Shown here: positions 35,416-43,995 of the stretch, one piece after another
How the letters are laid out: each line of letters opens with the position of its first letter
Numbering within the stretch: position 1 is the stretch's first letter
Origin: Symsagittifera roscoffensis
Taxonomy: Eukaryota > Xenacoelomorpha > Acoela > Convolutidae
Direction: 5' to 3'
Assembly: GCF_963678635.1 (NCBI RefSeq)
Contig: NC_087066.1
Coordinates: 3,474,485 to 3,538,484, forward strand
Length of the DNA: 64,000 bases
Position numbers and translations under genes: made by a program
Notes under the pieces: model-generated
Database searches by the model: none
What the model was told of the DNA's origin: nothing
Seen by the model: only the letters and a program-made list of their open reading frames with translations

Positions 35416-36275
35416 TGAGTTATAGCTGGAGTGTATAACTCATAGAGTAATTTCGGATAGGGTACACCGTCTGCTCGTCACGCTATCTTATTTTCGGCCG
35501 GATAGATTCGTGCAACTTCTTAGTCTAATACCGATCCTAATCTTACTCTTATACTACCTAGTCTCAGGGTGTTTAACTAGTCTCTGCTAGGCTCAATAGA
35601 TCTAGGGTATACTGGTTTATTGCGGCTGCTGAAGTACTCGGGAGAGTGCAACTAATTTCTAAGTTAAATTCAAATCTCTCTGGTGCTGAAATTACAAGTA
35701 ACTTCAGCACTTACAAATAAGTGGGTTGTTAGTTAAATGGATCATGATTGGTTAATATTAAATACTTTACATTGGTAAAACATTTAATTTATCCAATCAT
35801 AAAATATAGTTTAGATCAGGTTCCACCCATCCGGGTTTTACAGAGTTTTTTAGAACAGTTCTTCTGCAATTCAAGGATGGATGATGGACGTTGGTATTTG
35901 GCGAACATCATAATTTTCTTCCGCTTCTTCTTTGTCAAAGAAGTTTCAGGAAGCTGGAATAAGGGACATAGGACGTTGTGTTCTTCTTGTGACAACGACT
36001 GAGTCTCTTTAACAGAATCAATTCTGCTTTCAGAATGGTTGGCTATGTCAGGTTTTTCTGTTCTTCGTGGAGAACTTCTTTTGTGTCTGATCTAGCTTGG
36101 GAATGGCGTGGAGATTGTGCGTGGAGGGGATGCCTGGTTACTCGGATCTGTACGTATACTTGAACATCGAGGTGGTCATTGGTCTAGTTCAATGAAGTCC
36201 TTTTCTGCGAAGTCAAGTCGTACTCTAAATCCTTTGAGTTGTGATTGTGAGCGGCATATCAATTGTAGTTGGTCA
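35416..36275 (-). repeat. 3' LTR (left copy; inner end uncertain)
   Basis: Matches the right copy at 53917-54289 for about 374 bp with one substitution (CCGTCTGC/CCGTTTGC) and one A insertion. Beyond 35789 the partner is lost in the gap. The inner end is therefore inferred: at 36275 the element strand reads CTCGAGAGAGAA|TGACC, a purine tract directly before TG, the best polypurine-tract/LTR junction I found. An alternative is 36471 (…TCAAGGG|TGAGT). A polyadenylation signal AATAAA is at 35621-35616 on the minus strand. The outer end has a 9-bp inverted repeat, TGAGTTATA…TATAACTCA, and the segment at about 35678-35710 has GTGCTGAA…TTCAGCAC. Confidence 0.7.
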
Positions 36276-37439
36276 TTCTCTCTCGAGTGTAGTGGGGTCG
36301 TTTCGTCTTTTGATGTTCGTCCTTGGTGTTGTATTCTGATCTATGTATTGCATCATGTGATTTTACATTTTATAAAACTGTTATTAGTTTAATATTTTTT
36401 AATTATGATTTTAGTTAGTTGTTTTCACAAAAGCTTTTTGTTTTAGTTCGGTTATTTTGAAGAGTTACTCACCCTTGAGTAGCTCTTATTAAAAATAAAG
36501 GTGTGGTCACAAAGCGTGGATGTAGCGCGGTGGGTTAGGCCGGCTATAGAGCATGCTCAGGACGTCCTTCCTGGTGGGTTAGGCCAGGGGTGGGAGTATG
36601 ATTTCATGCGGTTTTTGTGAGGGGTCCTGTTATGTGACAACGTTTTGTGTTGGGTTTGTTGTGGTCTTACTTATGTCTTGTTGGTTATGTACTTTTTCCA
36701 AAAAGCAAATTGTTTGTGGTATGGGTTTGTCTTTCGACTTTTTTGTGTTTTATTATTTCTTTCTAAGACTTTGTAATAGTCTTCAAAAGAATAAATTATC
36801 CAGTTTTAAACTGGGTTAATCCGGTTTGGGTACCGTTGGTTTCCTTTTCTAAGTCATGCTGTTATTTTATGATTTGTGGTATTTAGTAAGCTGCGTTGGT
36901 TAGTTTTGTTTAGTATATGATTCCTTTCCAACCGGGTTAAAGGAAAAGTTGAAACGTGTTATTTTATGTTAGAGTTGTTGAGTGTGAAAACTTGAAACTG
37001 AAATTCATTATTTTAAACAATTCTTCGTGGGCGAGCTGTGCGAGTGTGGATAGAATTTCTGTGCGAATGAATGAAAATATCAAAAGGTTAGTACTGCATT
37101 TGCATTTATTTAATTTACTACATAGAATTTGGAAATTTACTGCTAGTCATGGGGGAATATTAAGATACAAATTTTCATCGTAATTAGATTTACTGCTTTG
37201 GGGAAAAATATTATAGATGAATTTACTGCATTGAATTTAAATTTAGAAATTTATAAGTGTAAGAGATTAATAGAATTTTAAAATTGTTTGATGAAAATTG
37301 TGATTTTTATTGTTTCTTTTGTGGTTTTTGTAGGTGATTGTCGGATGAAAGCTAAAAATCTAAAGAAAACATGAATAAAGAATGGTGAGTTTTAATACTG
37401 AGATTAGTTAGTAATATTTACTTAATTCATACTTACCTG
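36276..37439 (-). other. 3' untranslated region of the element
   Basis: Lies between the end of the 599-aa ORF and the 3' LTR. No minus-strand ORF is present. Contains two copies of GTGGGTTAGGCC (about 36529 and 36574) and pyrimidine tracts such as TTTCCTTTTCT at 36840 that could be a second polypurine tract on the element strand. Plus-strand ORFs here (36108-36392, 36598-36819, 36956-37183) are not supported. Confidence 0.5.
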
Positions 37440-39239
37440 TTAGTCGTCGGGGAAAAAACCGTGGGGGAAGATGTCGTGAATTAGTTCTGAAGTTGTTAGT
37501 AGTTTAGCTAGAATGCGGATGATATTTTTAGTCTGAAGTAGTGGCCAAAGCAATTGAAGTGCCTTAATGGTGGTTAGTTCTTCAGTGCCTACTGCAAACT
37601 CATAAGGTGTGTTTTGGATTAAGTTATATAATTTGTGATTAAATTTAGTGTTGTGGATGAATTCTAAAATGGGGATTTCTATAGGTTGTACAAACTCGTG
37701 CGGGATAAGGAAGGGTCGGGATTCTTCGGCGTTGAAGGTCTTGGTGATGGGGCAGAAAATGTACATTTGGGTTATGGGGTCATAATTACGAAGAATACCA
37801 TGAAGGTTAGTGTCTTTAATACAATATGTGAAATTTAGGAAATACGGTGAAGTGTATTTTGAATTGATGAATTGAAAACGATGGTGTGGTTGTCTAGAGG
37901 GTGTGTGGAGGTCAAAGTGATTTTGGATGAAACGATAGTAACTGTATGTATGTGTTTGTTTAGTGCGCAACATAATATCGTGTGAGCAGTGCAAATCTCT
38001 TTCGTGTGGTGCAAGGAAATGAAAGGTTAGTGAAAAGATTTGAAAGCGTTCTTTAAAACTTTCGTATGCTTGTATATTGGTTAGTGCTTCTGAAATGATG
38101 TGGTCAAACTTTCGGTCGAATATGTTTAGTGTAAATACATATGGTGTCTTGATGAAAAATTTCTCGGTGATTTGTGGATTAGCAAAGCGATCGTCGTCTA
38201 AAAATTGATCTTGGTTAGCTCTGATGATGTTGTGATCGTAGTATTCTAATGTATATTCGTTAGCTCTTGGTGCAGTGTGTATTTTTAGTGATTTTTTGTA
38301 TCCAACGTATGTAAATTGTCTAGCGGTTAGTGGTGTAGTTAGTCGATATAGCATGTCTTTATTTCGTTCTATATCGATGGAAGTGCTGGATAAAGGTAAG
38401 CAAAGAGGGTTAGTGAAATGATAGTATGAGTTCCAAGAGAGAGTGGGTATTAAAACGTATTCATCTACAAAGTTGCGGGTTTCGTTAGCGTCGTGAGGGG
38501 TGTTTAAGGTGTATTGTGGGAATGAGGGTAAAGTGATAGCTAAAAATTCTTTTGTGTTAGTATGCTGGGGGTGGTTGATGTATTCACGGGCTGTTCCTGG
38601 TTTTGCTGGGAAAGGATGGTTGGGGAATTTTCTTTTAAAAGTGCGGTAAGCTCTATTAGTGTTTAGTGAAGATATAGTGGATGTGGATGATGGTGTTAAT
38701 GATTCAGTATAATTTGAAGAGGGTGTAGGGGGATTAGATGAATTTGTAGTGGAGGAGATTTGGTTTATGGTCGGGGTGTTAAGGTGGTAGGGTTGTTGTT
38801 GGAGGGTAATAAAATTATCTAGCTCTGGGGAGATTCGGGGTGTGTCTGGAGAACGAGATGATTGGTCAGAATGGTATGAGGAGTAGTTTGGGGTAACTTG
38901 GGAAGCATAAGAGGGTGTTGAAGTGATTGGGTCAGGGTTATTGGGCAATATGGGTTGAAAAGGAGGTTGAGAAAAATTAGAAGGGTTATGAAAATTATTG
39001 GATGGGGATGGTTCTGAGTCGGCAAATTCGTCGGGGGTTTCAATATTCGGGTTATTTAGCTGTGAGATGGAATATAAAACTGAAATTTGTGAGTTAGTGT
39101 CGGAATTCATGCCTGATGTTACATTGCTAGATGGAAAATCGGGTGGCGGAAAAGCAAAAAGTGGTATGATTGGGATTGGAGAGGTAAGATTGGTTGGATG
39201 GGAATTTGATCGGTGGAGTGATCCAAGTTGGCGGCTCAT
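37440..39239 (-). CDS. Element ORF of unknown function, 599 aa
   Basis: Starts ATG at 39239, whose first bases overlap the env-like stop (ATGA, 4 nt), and ends at 37440. The first ~200 residues are disordered and rich in Ser, Pro, Asn, Thr and Gln (for example SNPPTPSSNYTESLTPSS). Residues ~200-599 look folded, with balanced hydrophobics and many aromatic residues (YYHFTNPLCLPL, FKERFQIFSLTFHFL). No signal peptide, membrane segment, zinc motif or known viral domain was recognised. The position after env is where accessory or regulatory proteins of complex retroviruses lie, but no similarity is claimed. The start is well supported: the overlap fits coupled termination-reinitiation and the first residues (MSRQLGSL) are in the only long frame. 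Confidence 0.85.
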   Translation of the reverse strand: MSRQLGSLHRSNSHPTNLTSPIPIIPLFAFPPPDFPSSNVTSGMNSDTNSQISVLYSISQLNNPNIETPDEFADSEPSPSNNFHNPSNFSQPPFQPILPNNPDPITSTPSYASQVTPNYSSYHSDQSSRSPDTPRISPELDNFITLQQQPYHLNTPTINQISSTTNSSNPPTPSSNYTESLTPSSTSTISSLNTNRAYRTFKRKFPNHPFPAKPGTAREYINHPQHTNTKEFLAITLPSFPQYTLNTPHDANETRNFVDEYVLIPTLSWNSYYHFTNPLCLPLSSTSIDIERNKDMLYRLTTPLTARQFTYVGYKKSLKIHTAPRANEYTLEYYDHNIIRANQDQFLDDDRFANPQITEKFFIKTPYVFTLNIFDRKFDHIISEALTNIQAYESFKERFQIFSLTFHFLAPHERDLHCSHDIMLRTKQTHTYSYYRFIQNHFDLHTPSRQPHHRFQFINSKYTSPYFLNFTYCIKDTNLHGILRNYDPITQMYIFCPITKTFNAEESRPFLIPHEFVQPIEIPILEFIHNTKFNHKLYNLIQNTPYEFAVGTEELTTIKALQLLWPLLQTKNIIRILAKLLTTSELIHDIFPHGFFPDD

Positions 39240-41854
39240 CGTGGGCTAAAAAAATTATTATTTTGAGATTGAAAAGCGGTGGTATGGGGCTGTTCAATAA
39301 TTTGTTCATAAGTATTATCATCTTGTGATTGATGTGTCATTATATGTTGGATGGGACTTTGCGATGTATTGAGTCGAAAATTTGGATTATGTGTGAGTGC
39401 TAAATTTCGAAAATTTCGTGGGACTAGGGATAGTGGATGGTTATGTGGTAGGGGAGGTAATTGTGGTGCCGTTGGCTGTGTGTCTACATTGTTATGTTCT
39501 TCGTCGTATGTGTTTTGTCGTGTTGCTATTTTTGTGTTATATTCTTTTATTTGTGCGTCTAAAAGAATTTTGTTTATAGATGTGGAAAAAATTCCGAAAA
39601 ATCCTGCAAAGAGTATGCGTGCTACGCTTGCTTGTCTGTTTACTTGTGTGTGTATAGCACATGTGTTGTAGATTCCTTTTAAAAGTGAGAAAAGAAATCC
39701 AATAAAGTTAAACATTGCGTATAAAATAGTCAATTTTTCTAAGATGTAGTAGGGCCATCCTAGAAAATCAAGGATTTCATTTTTGAGTGTAACAAAACTA
39801 AAAATGTTGATTGGTGATATATCTTGGGGACGGTATTTTTCGCCGTTTAGATATATATAATCTTTAATGTCTTTAAAATATCCGCTATAGTCTTGTGTGT
39901 AGATATCGGCAAATCCTGCGGTTTCTGCAAGTTTGCGTAAATTTTGGTCTATTGATTGTTTTTGTATAGTGTCCATTTGTGTTAATAATTCTTGGAATTG
40001 TTGTGTTCTAATGTGATGTTGAATATCTGATTTTGAATATATTCCTATTGATTGTAAGTCTATATTTGGGTTTCGGGCAATAGCGCGAATGCTTTCTGGT
40101 GAAAATTTTTTGAGTGGTTGCATTAATGTGGGGTATGGAGTGAGAAGATAATATTTATTTTCATCAGGGTTTAGTTGTACTACATTGTGGCTATTTTCTG
40201 ATCCACATGGGACTGCGGTATCCCAGAAATAGGTTCTTCGTGAAAGTGTATCCACGAAATGTACTTTATTTTTATAAAAGATAGGGATTCTTTTATAACA
40301 ACGTTTATCTTCAAAAACGTATAGTGGTGATACTTTTTTGGTGCAAGTATAAAACCATAAGATGTTTCCTTCGTAGTCTAAAAAATTTGATCTATTTCCT
40401 GATAATAAGTATCCTGCATAGGGTATTTTTAATACTGCTAGTGCAAGTGATTGTAATATTTGTGTTCGTTCTAATTCACATAGTTGGTGTAGTGTTTCTA
40501 ATTCGGAGAGGGACATTTCTTGAAAAATGCGGCTAATTGTATAGTCTAGTTTCATATCCAAATGAATATCATAGTGGATATTACCGAAATATGTAGTATT
40601 CATTAGTGATAATTCTTGTAAGCGTGTGCTTCTGGTGTCATAAGGTTTTAGATGTCCACCAGGTTGTCCATTGCTTTTTTCAAAATTAACTGGTATATAG
40701 GAGGTTCCTTCGTTTGGAGGATGACCTGTGGCATATGGGTCGATTTTTACTTTTCCAGTGGTCATGTCGAATCCTTTTTCGTATTCAACTAATATTTCAG
40801 AGTATTGTGTTCTGTGAAGTGGATTCCTGTATTTACATGCAAGTTCTGTTTCTTGATATATTTGAAAACGTGTCAATTTATTTTCTATATTGTCAATGTT
40901 TCTAAAATTAGAACTTAGTTTTCGTGATGGATGGACTTGTTCATATGGAATTGATTGTATGAAATATTTTTCGTGAAATTTTATCATACGAGCGTGTATT
41001 TTTGCTACTTGAAATGTTGTACAAGTGTCTTCGGGGAACCAAACAATTGTTGCTTGTGTTCTTGTTGTAGGGTCGCAATATCCTTGATCATTTTTACAAG
41101 GTAGTCGGATTCCTTGATAGATCATTGTATTATCTGATAAATCTCGTGTGAGTTGTATCTTTTCGAGTTGTATTTTCCAATCGAAAAACATTATTTCTTG
41201 GTATCCTTTATTTTTCGTGTCTGCTTTGCAGTTTGATGGGTTATTTATACCAATGTGTGGTATCCAATGTTTATCGTGTAAGTCATAGGTTAATCTTCCG
41301 TGTGCGCCGTTATACGGGTATTTGTCGTCTAGTTTTATATGTCCTTGGTGTCTTTCAAGTTGTGATTGATGTACGGAGTCTGAAAAAACTTGAAAGTTAA
41401 CTAACTTTCTTTCGGAGTTTTTATTTTGTGTGATGTTTAGTCTAAGTAATTCATTCTTACAATCGTCGGGATTGAGATGTAAAAGACGTTCTATATTACT
41501 CTGATAAAATGATTCATGGTCAAGTCGGTTTTTGTTTCCGTTGGAGACTTGTGAACAATGTACTTTCTTTTCGGAAAATGTCGCTGTGAATTTATAACCT
41601 GTAACTGTTGTAGCTCGGGCTTTTGAATAGAGTGTTGCTATTACATTTGTGGTTTCTATAGCTTGTGGTTCTGTTTCGCATTGTGATACTTGATTGATTG
41701 CATATTTATGTAGTGTTTTTTGTTCATTTTCTTCGCAATCGTAATATGTTACTAATAAATCTTGCGGTCCTGTACGGGGGGAAGGGTTTATGTTTTGATT
41801 TGAGGTTACTAGAAAAAGGAGTTGGAAAAAAATTAATAATTTTAGAATATACAT
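39236..41854 (-). CDS. env: Envelope-like glycoprotein, 872 aa
   Basis: The ATG at 41854 begins a typical signal peptide (MYILKLLIFFQLLFLVTS). A long cysteine-containing ectodomain follows with several N-glycosylation sequons (LNITQ, MNTTY, GNRSN). Near the C-terminus are two hydrophobic segments, about residues 705-730 (ILYAMFNFIGFLFSLLKG) and 745-765 (ILFAGFFGIFSTSINKI), then a ~105-residue Pro/Gln/Asn-rich tail with a YEQII motif. This architecture fits a membrane glycoprotein as in errantiviruses and other env-bearing LTR elements. I could not assign it to a known fusion-protein class and saw no clear furin site. It overlaps the end of the ATG-less ORF by 13 nt and the 599-aa ORF by 4 nt. 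The frame is intact. Confidence 0.8.
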   Translation of the reverse strand: MYILKLLIFFQLLFLVTSNQNINPSPRTGPQDLLVTYYDCEENEQKTLHKYAINQVSQCETEPQAIETTNVIATLYSKARATTVTGYKFTATFSEKKVHCSQVSNGNKNRLDHESFYQSNIERLLHLNPDDCKNELLRLNITQNKNSERKLVNFQVFSDSVHQSQLERHQGHIKLDDKYPYNGAHGRLTYDLHDKHWIPHIGINNPSNCKADTKNKGYQEIMFFDWKIQLEKIQLTRDLSDNTMIYQGIRLPCKNDQGYCDPTTRTQATIVWFPEDTCTTFQVAKIHARMIKFHEKYFIQSIPYEQVHPSRKLSSNFRNIDNIENKLTRFQIYQETELACKYRNPLHRTQYSEILVEYEKGFDMTTGKVKIDPYATGHPPNEGTSYIPVNFEKSNGQPGGHLKPYDTRSTRLQELSLMNTTYFGNIHYDIHLDMKLDYTISRIFQEMSLSELETLHQLCELERTQILQSLALAVLKIPYAGYLLSGNRSNFLDYEGNILWFYTCTKKVSPLYVFEDKRCYKRIPIFYKNKVHFVDTLSRRTYFWDTAVPCGSENSHNVVQLNPDENKYYLLTPYPTLMQPLKKFSPESIRAIARNPNIDLQSIGIYSKSDIQHHIRTQQFQELLTQMDTIQKQSIDQNLRKLAETAGFADIYTQDYSGYFKDIKDYIYLNGEKYRPQDISPINIFSFVTLKNEILDFLGWPYYILEKLTILYAMFNFIGFLFSLLKGIYNTCAIHTQVNRQASVARILFAGFFGIFSTSINKILLDAQIKEYNTKIATRQNTYDEEHNNVDTQPTAPQLPPLPHNHPLSLVPRNFRNLALTHNPNFRLNTSQSPIQHIMTHQSQDDNTYEQIIEQPHTTAFQSQNNNFFSPR

Positions 41855-42972
41855 GTGTATGATAATCCTGAGTACGGGTTATAAAATGTAATGTAACCAA
41901 TTGTGTTTTTGGTATATCTGTCGTATTTATATATTACTTCAGTAGTTATAAACGGTGGTGGTAGAGATTGAGCTGTTATGTTAGGTGGGTTTAATGGGTA
42001 GGGATGTTGGGTAATATTGTTTAATTTAACTGTGATTTCAAATTTTAATTGTAAACTGTTTTGTTGGAGTATTTGAATATTGTGATCACGGATATCGTTG
42101 TGAATATCTTGGCGATATTGTAACCTATTAAGTGCCCAGTTATGGAGGCGGTTACTTTCTTGATGTTGTCCAAATAATGGTGGAGGTGCTGTAAATGTAT
42201 TCCAATCTAATCTTAAAGGAATATTTGTTAATGATTGTTCGTGGTATCTTGCGTCGAGGTTGTTTGGAAAAGTTAAATTAAAAGGTGTCGGTGAGATTTG
42301 ACTAATTGATGGTGTTGATGGGAGTGATAATGTTTCGGGTAGTGATGAAGATGATGTATCTGTAGAAATGTCTATGGGGTCATTGACTAAATTTGGTTCA
42401 CCTTGTGTGAATGAATGTGTAGTCCAATATGGCAGTCGTGATGTTAGGTTTGGGGGGTTAAAAGGATTTTCTCGTACTTGTTCAGATGTTGGTGTTGAAC
42501 CTAAGTAATCTGAGGGTAGACTTGAGGTGCTTCGTTGTGAAAAAAGTGTGGGAGTTTCTGGTGTGATACCAGTGGTGTTTTCTGGAGTGATTTGTGATGG
42601 TGATTGAGGTATTTCGAAATGAACTCGGGGAGTTTGAAAATTTCTATTTCGTCGAGGATGTATAATTTGTCTATTTATTTCTGTTGTGTTTTGGTTTTGA
42701 CTAAGGTTTCGTATTCTACTTAGTTCTTGTGGTAGTGTTGGGTAAAGATTATATGTTGGTTCACTTAGAGATGCTTGTCGTTGAACTGGTTCTAGTGGTT
42801 CAGATAAACGAGCGTGCCGTTCTTCAAAAGTGTAGGGATTATCTTGAAAAGAAATTCGGGTAGATGTTTGAGGATTTTGAGTAGTTGAAGGTGGTGTTGG
42901 GTTATCTTGGGATGATGTCGGTGAAGACTGACTCTGTGACTGTTGGGTAGCAATTTTTGATGGATTTTTGGG
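41842..42972 (-). CDS. ATG-less open frame, 376 codons, element accessory protein
   Basis: Directly after the tandem stops TGA TAA (42978-42973) the minus strand is open for 376 codons to TAA at 41844-41842, with no methionine codon anywhere in frame. The first ~230 residues are Pro/Ser/Thr/Gln-rich (TTQNPQTSTRISFQD, PSQITPENTTGITPET). The last ~140 look structured (PLRLDWNTFTAPPPLFG, NNITQHPYPLNPPNITAQ) and end YNPYSGLSYTCIF. Codon use matches the neighbouring ORFs. Its final codons contain the env ATG in another frame (13-nt overlap). Translation must begin at a non-AUG codon (for example ATT at codon 7), through splicing to a leader with an AUG (AG acceptor-like CCCAACAG lies near the start), or by a recoding event. 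The 62-aa ORF stops at 42981, nine bases before this frame opens, so simple frameshifting from it is excluded. Confidence 0.75.
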   Translation of the reverse strand, partial: PKNPSKIATQQSQSQSSPTSSQDNPTPPSTTQNPQTSTRISFQDNPYTFEERHARLSEPLEPVQRQASLSEPTYNLYPTLPQELSRIRNLSQNQNTTEINRQIIHPRRNRNFQTPRVHFEIPQSPSQITPENTTGITPETPTLFSQRSTSSLPSDYLGSTPTSEQVRENPFNPPNLTSRLPYWTTHSFTQGEPNLVNDPIDISTDTSSSSLPETLSLPSTPSISQISPTPFNLTFPNNLDARYHEQSLTNIPLRLDWNTFTAPPPLFGQHQESNRLHNWALNRLQYRQDIHNDIRDHNIQILQQNSLQLKFEITVKLNNITQHPYPLNPPNITAQSLPPPFITTEVIYKYDRYTKNTIGYITFYNPYSGLSYTCIF

Positions 42973-42980
42973 TTATCACT

Positions 42981-43169
42981 TTATTGGGAAGGTTTATGTT
43001 TATTATAGTATTCTTCCAAAAAAATAATTAGGAAAATTGTTGCTAGGGCAAATGTGATGATTGCTTTCTTTATACATTTACATATTGTCAGAATGAGGGA
43101 TGATAAAAATGTTATGAAAATTACAAACAATAAAAAAATATCAGTTCTACTGAAAATTGTTCGTATCAT
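42981..43169 (-). CDS. Small hydrophobic protein B, 62 aa
   Basis: Starts at ATG 43169, overlapping the stop of the preceding 76-aa ORF by 4 nt (ATGA), and stops with TAA at 42981. It holds two strongly hydrophobic stretches (IFLLFVIFITFLSSLILTI and AIITFALATIFLIIF) separated by a CKCIKK loop, and a charged tail (LEEYYNKHKPSQ). This looks like a two-pass membrane peptide resembling a viroporin in size and layout. Function unknown. Conservation of the overlap and the cassette position argue that it is genuine despite its size. Confidence 0.55.
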   Translation of the reverse strand: MIRTIFSRTDIFLLFVIFITFLSSLILTICKCIKKAIITFALATIFLIIFLEEYYNKHKPSQ

Positions 43170-43396
43170 TTAGGCAAGTTGTATGAATCGTACCTGTGAA
43201 TATAGTCAAGGGTTTTGGAAAGTTGTAGGAATAGTTCGAGAATTGTGTAGAAAATTAAAAAAATGTTACAAAAAATGATTAGGATTATTAGTAAAGATTC
43301 AAGTATATCAAAAAGAAATATTATAAAAGCTTCAAGTATTGAAAAAAAATGTTTAAAATTTATAAGTATTTGAGCAACTGTTTGAGAGAAGAGCAT
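43166..43396 (-). CDS. Small hydrophobic protein A, 76 aa
   Basis: ATG at 43396, TGA at 43166 inside the ATGA shared with the next ORF. The sequence is dominated by Ile, Leu and Phe: residues ~16-58 (FKHFFSILEAFIIFLFDILE through IFCNIFLIFYTILELFL) could span a membrane twice. It ends with a polar tail (YIHRYDSYNLPK). It is the first ORF of the downstream cassette, about 600 nt after the pol stop. There is no known family, and AT-rich DNA can generate Ile/Phe-rich ORFs by chance, so this rests mainly on the overlap and context. Confidence 0.5.
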   Translation of the reverse strand: MLFSQTVAQILINFKHFFSILEAFIIFLFDILESLLIILIIFCNIFLIFYTILELFLQLSKTLDYIHRYDSYNLPK

Positions 43397-43995
43397 TTAA
43401 GAAATGATCTTTTGGTCGAATATTTTTTGCTGTTTGGGGCGATTTTCAAGTGTGGTCGGATTATTTATTAGTTTTTTGACAAGTGGGTTGAGTTTTGTAA
43501 AAAATTGTTGGGGGCAAGTTTTATGGTGATCGGGAGGTCGTCTTTTTCTTTATTTTTGTTTGTCAAATGATCCGGGGTATGGTGAGATTTTTATACTTTA
43601 GGCTAATTAAAATCTTCATTTTGTTACTTTAGGCTAAGTTATCAAATTTGTTTTGAGGGTATTCGTGGTCTGAGTTGGGGAAATATTGTTGATCTTTGGG
43701 TTATTAGATAAAGGAGGGGTACGGGATTATGGTGATATTTATTTTAGTTGTCAAATTGGAGTGGTTTGCTTATTTTTGACCTGGAGGTTGTAAAGTTATA
43801 GTTAGAGATGTGCCTGGAGTTCTAGATTATTCGTCTAATTGATCTTAGTTAGAGTTAGAGAAAGTGGCGGATTGGATGAATCCTATTGGTCTATTTTGAA
43901 CTAGAATTATTGCGTACTTGTGAGCATGTTATTTTGAAAAATTGAAATGAAAAATGTTACAGAGATTTCAAGATTGTGAAGTATAAAGTTTAAAA
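43397..43995 (-). promoter_or_regulatory. Spacer between pol and the downstream ORF cassette
   Basis: 599 bp with no ORF on the minus strand. It contains a near-direct repeat TACTTTAGGCTAA at about 43590 and 43624 and several G/T-rich tracts. Its position, between pol and a polycistronic cassette in an otherwise compact element, suggests a subgenomic promoter, splice acceptor region or ribosome-entry element. None of these can be shown from the sequence. Confidence 0.35.

Noticed and set aside
35748-36002. 84-codon plus-strand ORF in the left LTR
   Set aside because: Opposite strand to the element, inside the LTR, with no domain. The matching frame in the right LTR is lost in the gap.
39351-40905. 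Plus-strand ORFs opposite the env-like gene
   Set aside because: Antisense shadows with no independent signal.
42973-42983. Frameshift fusing the 62-aa ORF to the ATG-less ORF
   Set aside because: The 62-aa frame stops at 42981 and the ATG-less frame is itself closed by TGA TAA at 42978-42973, so no single frameshift can join them.
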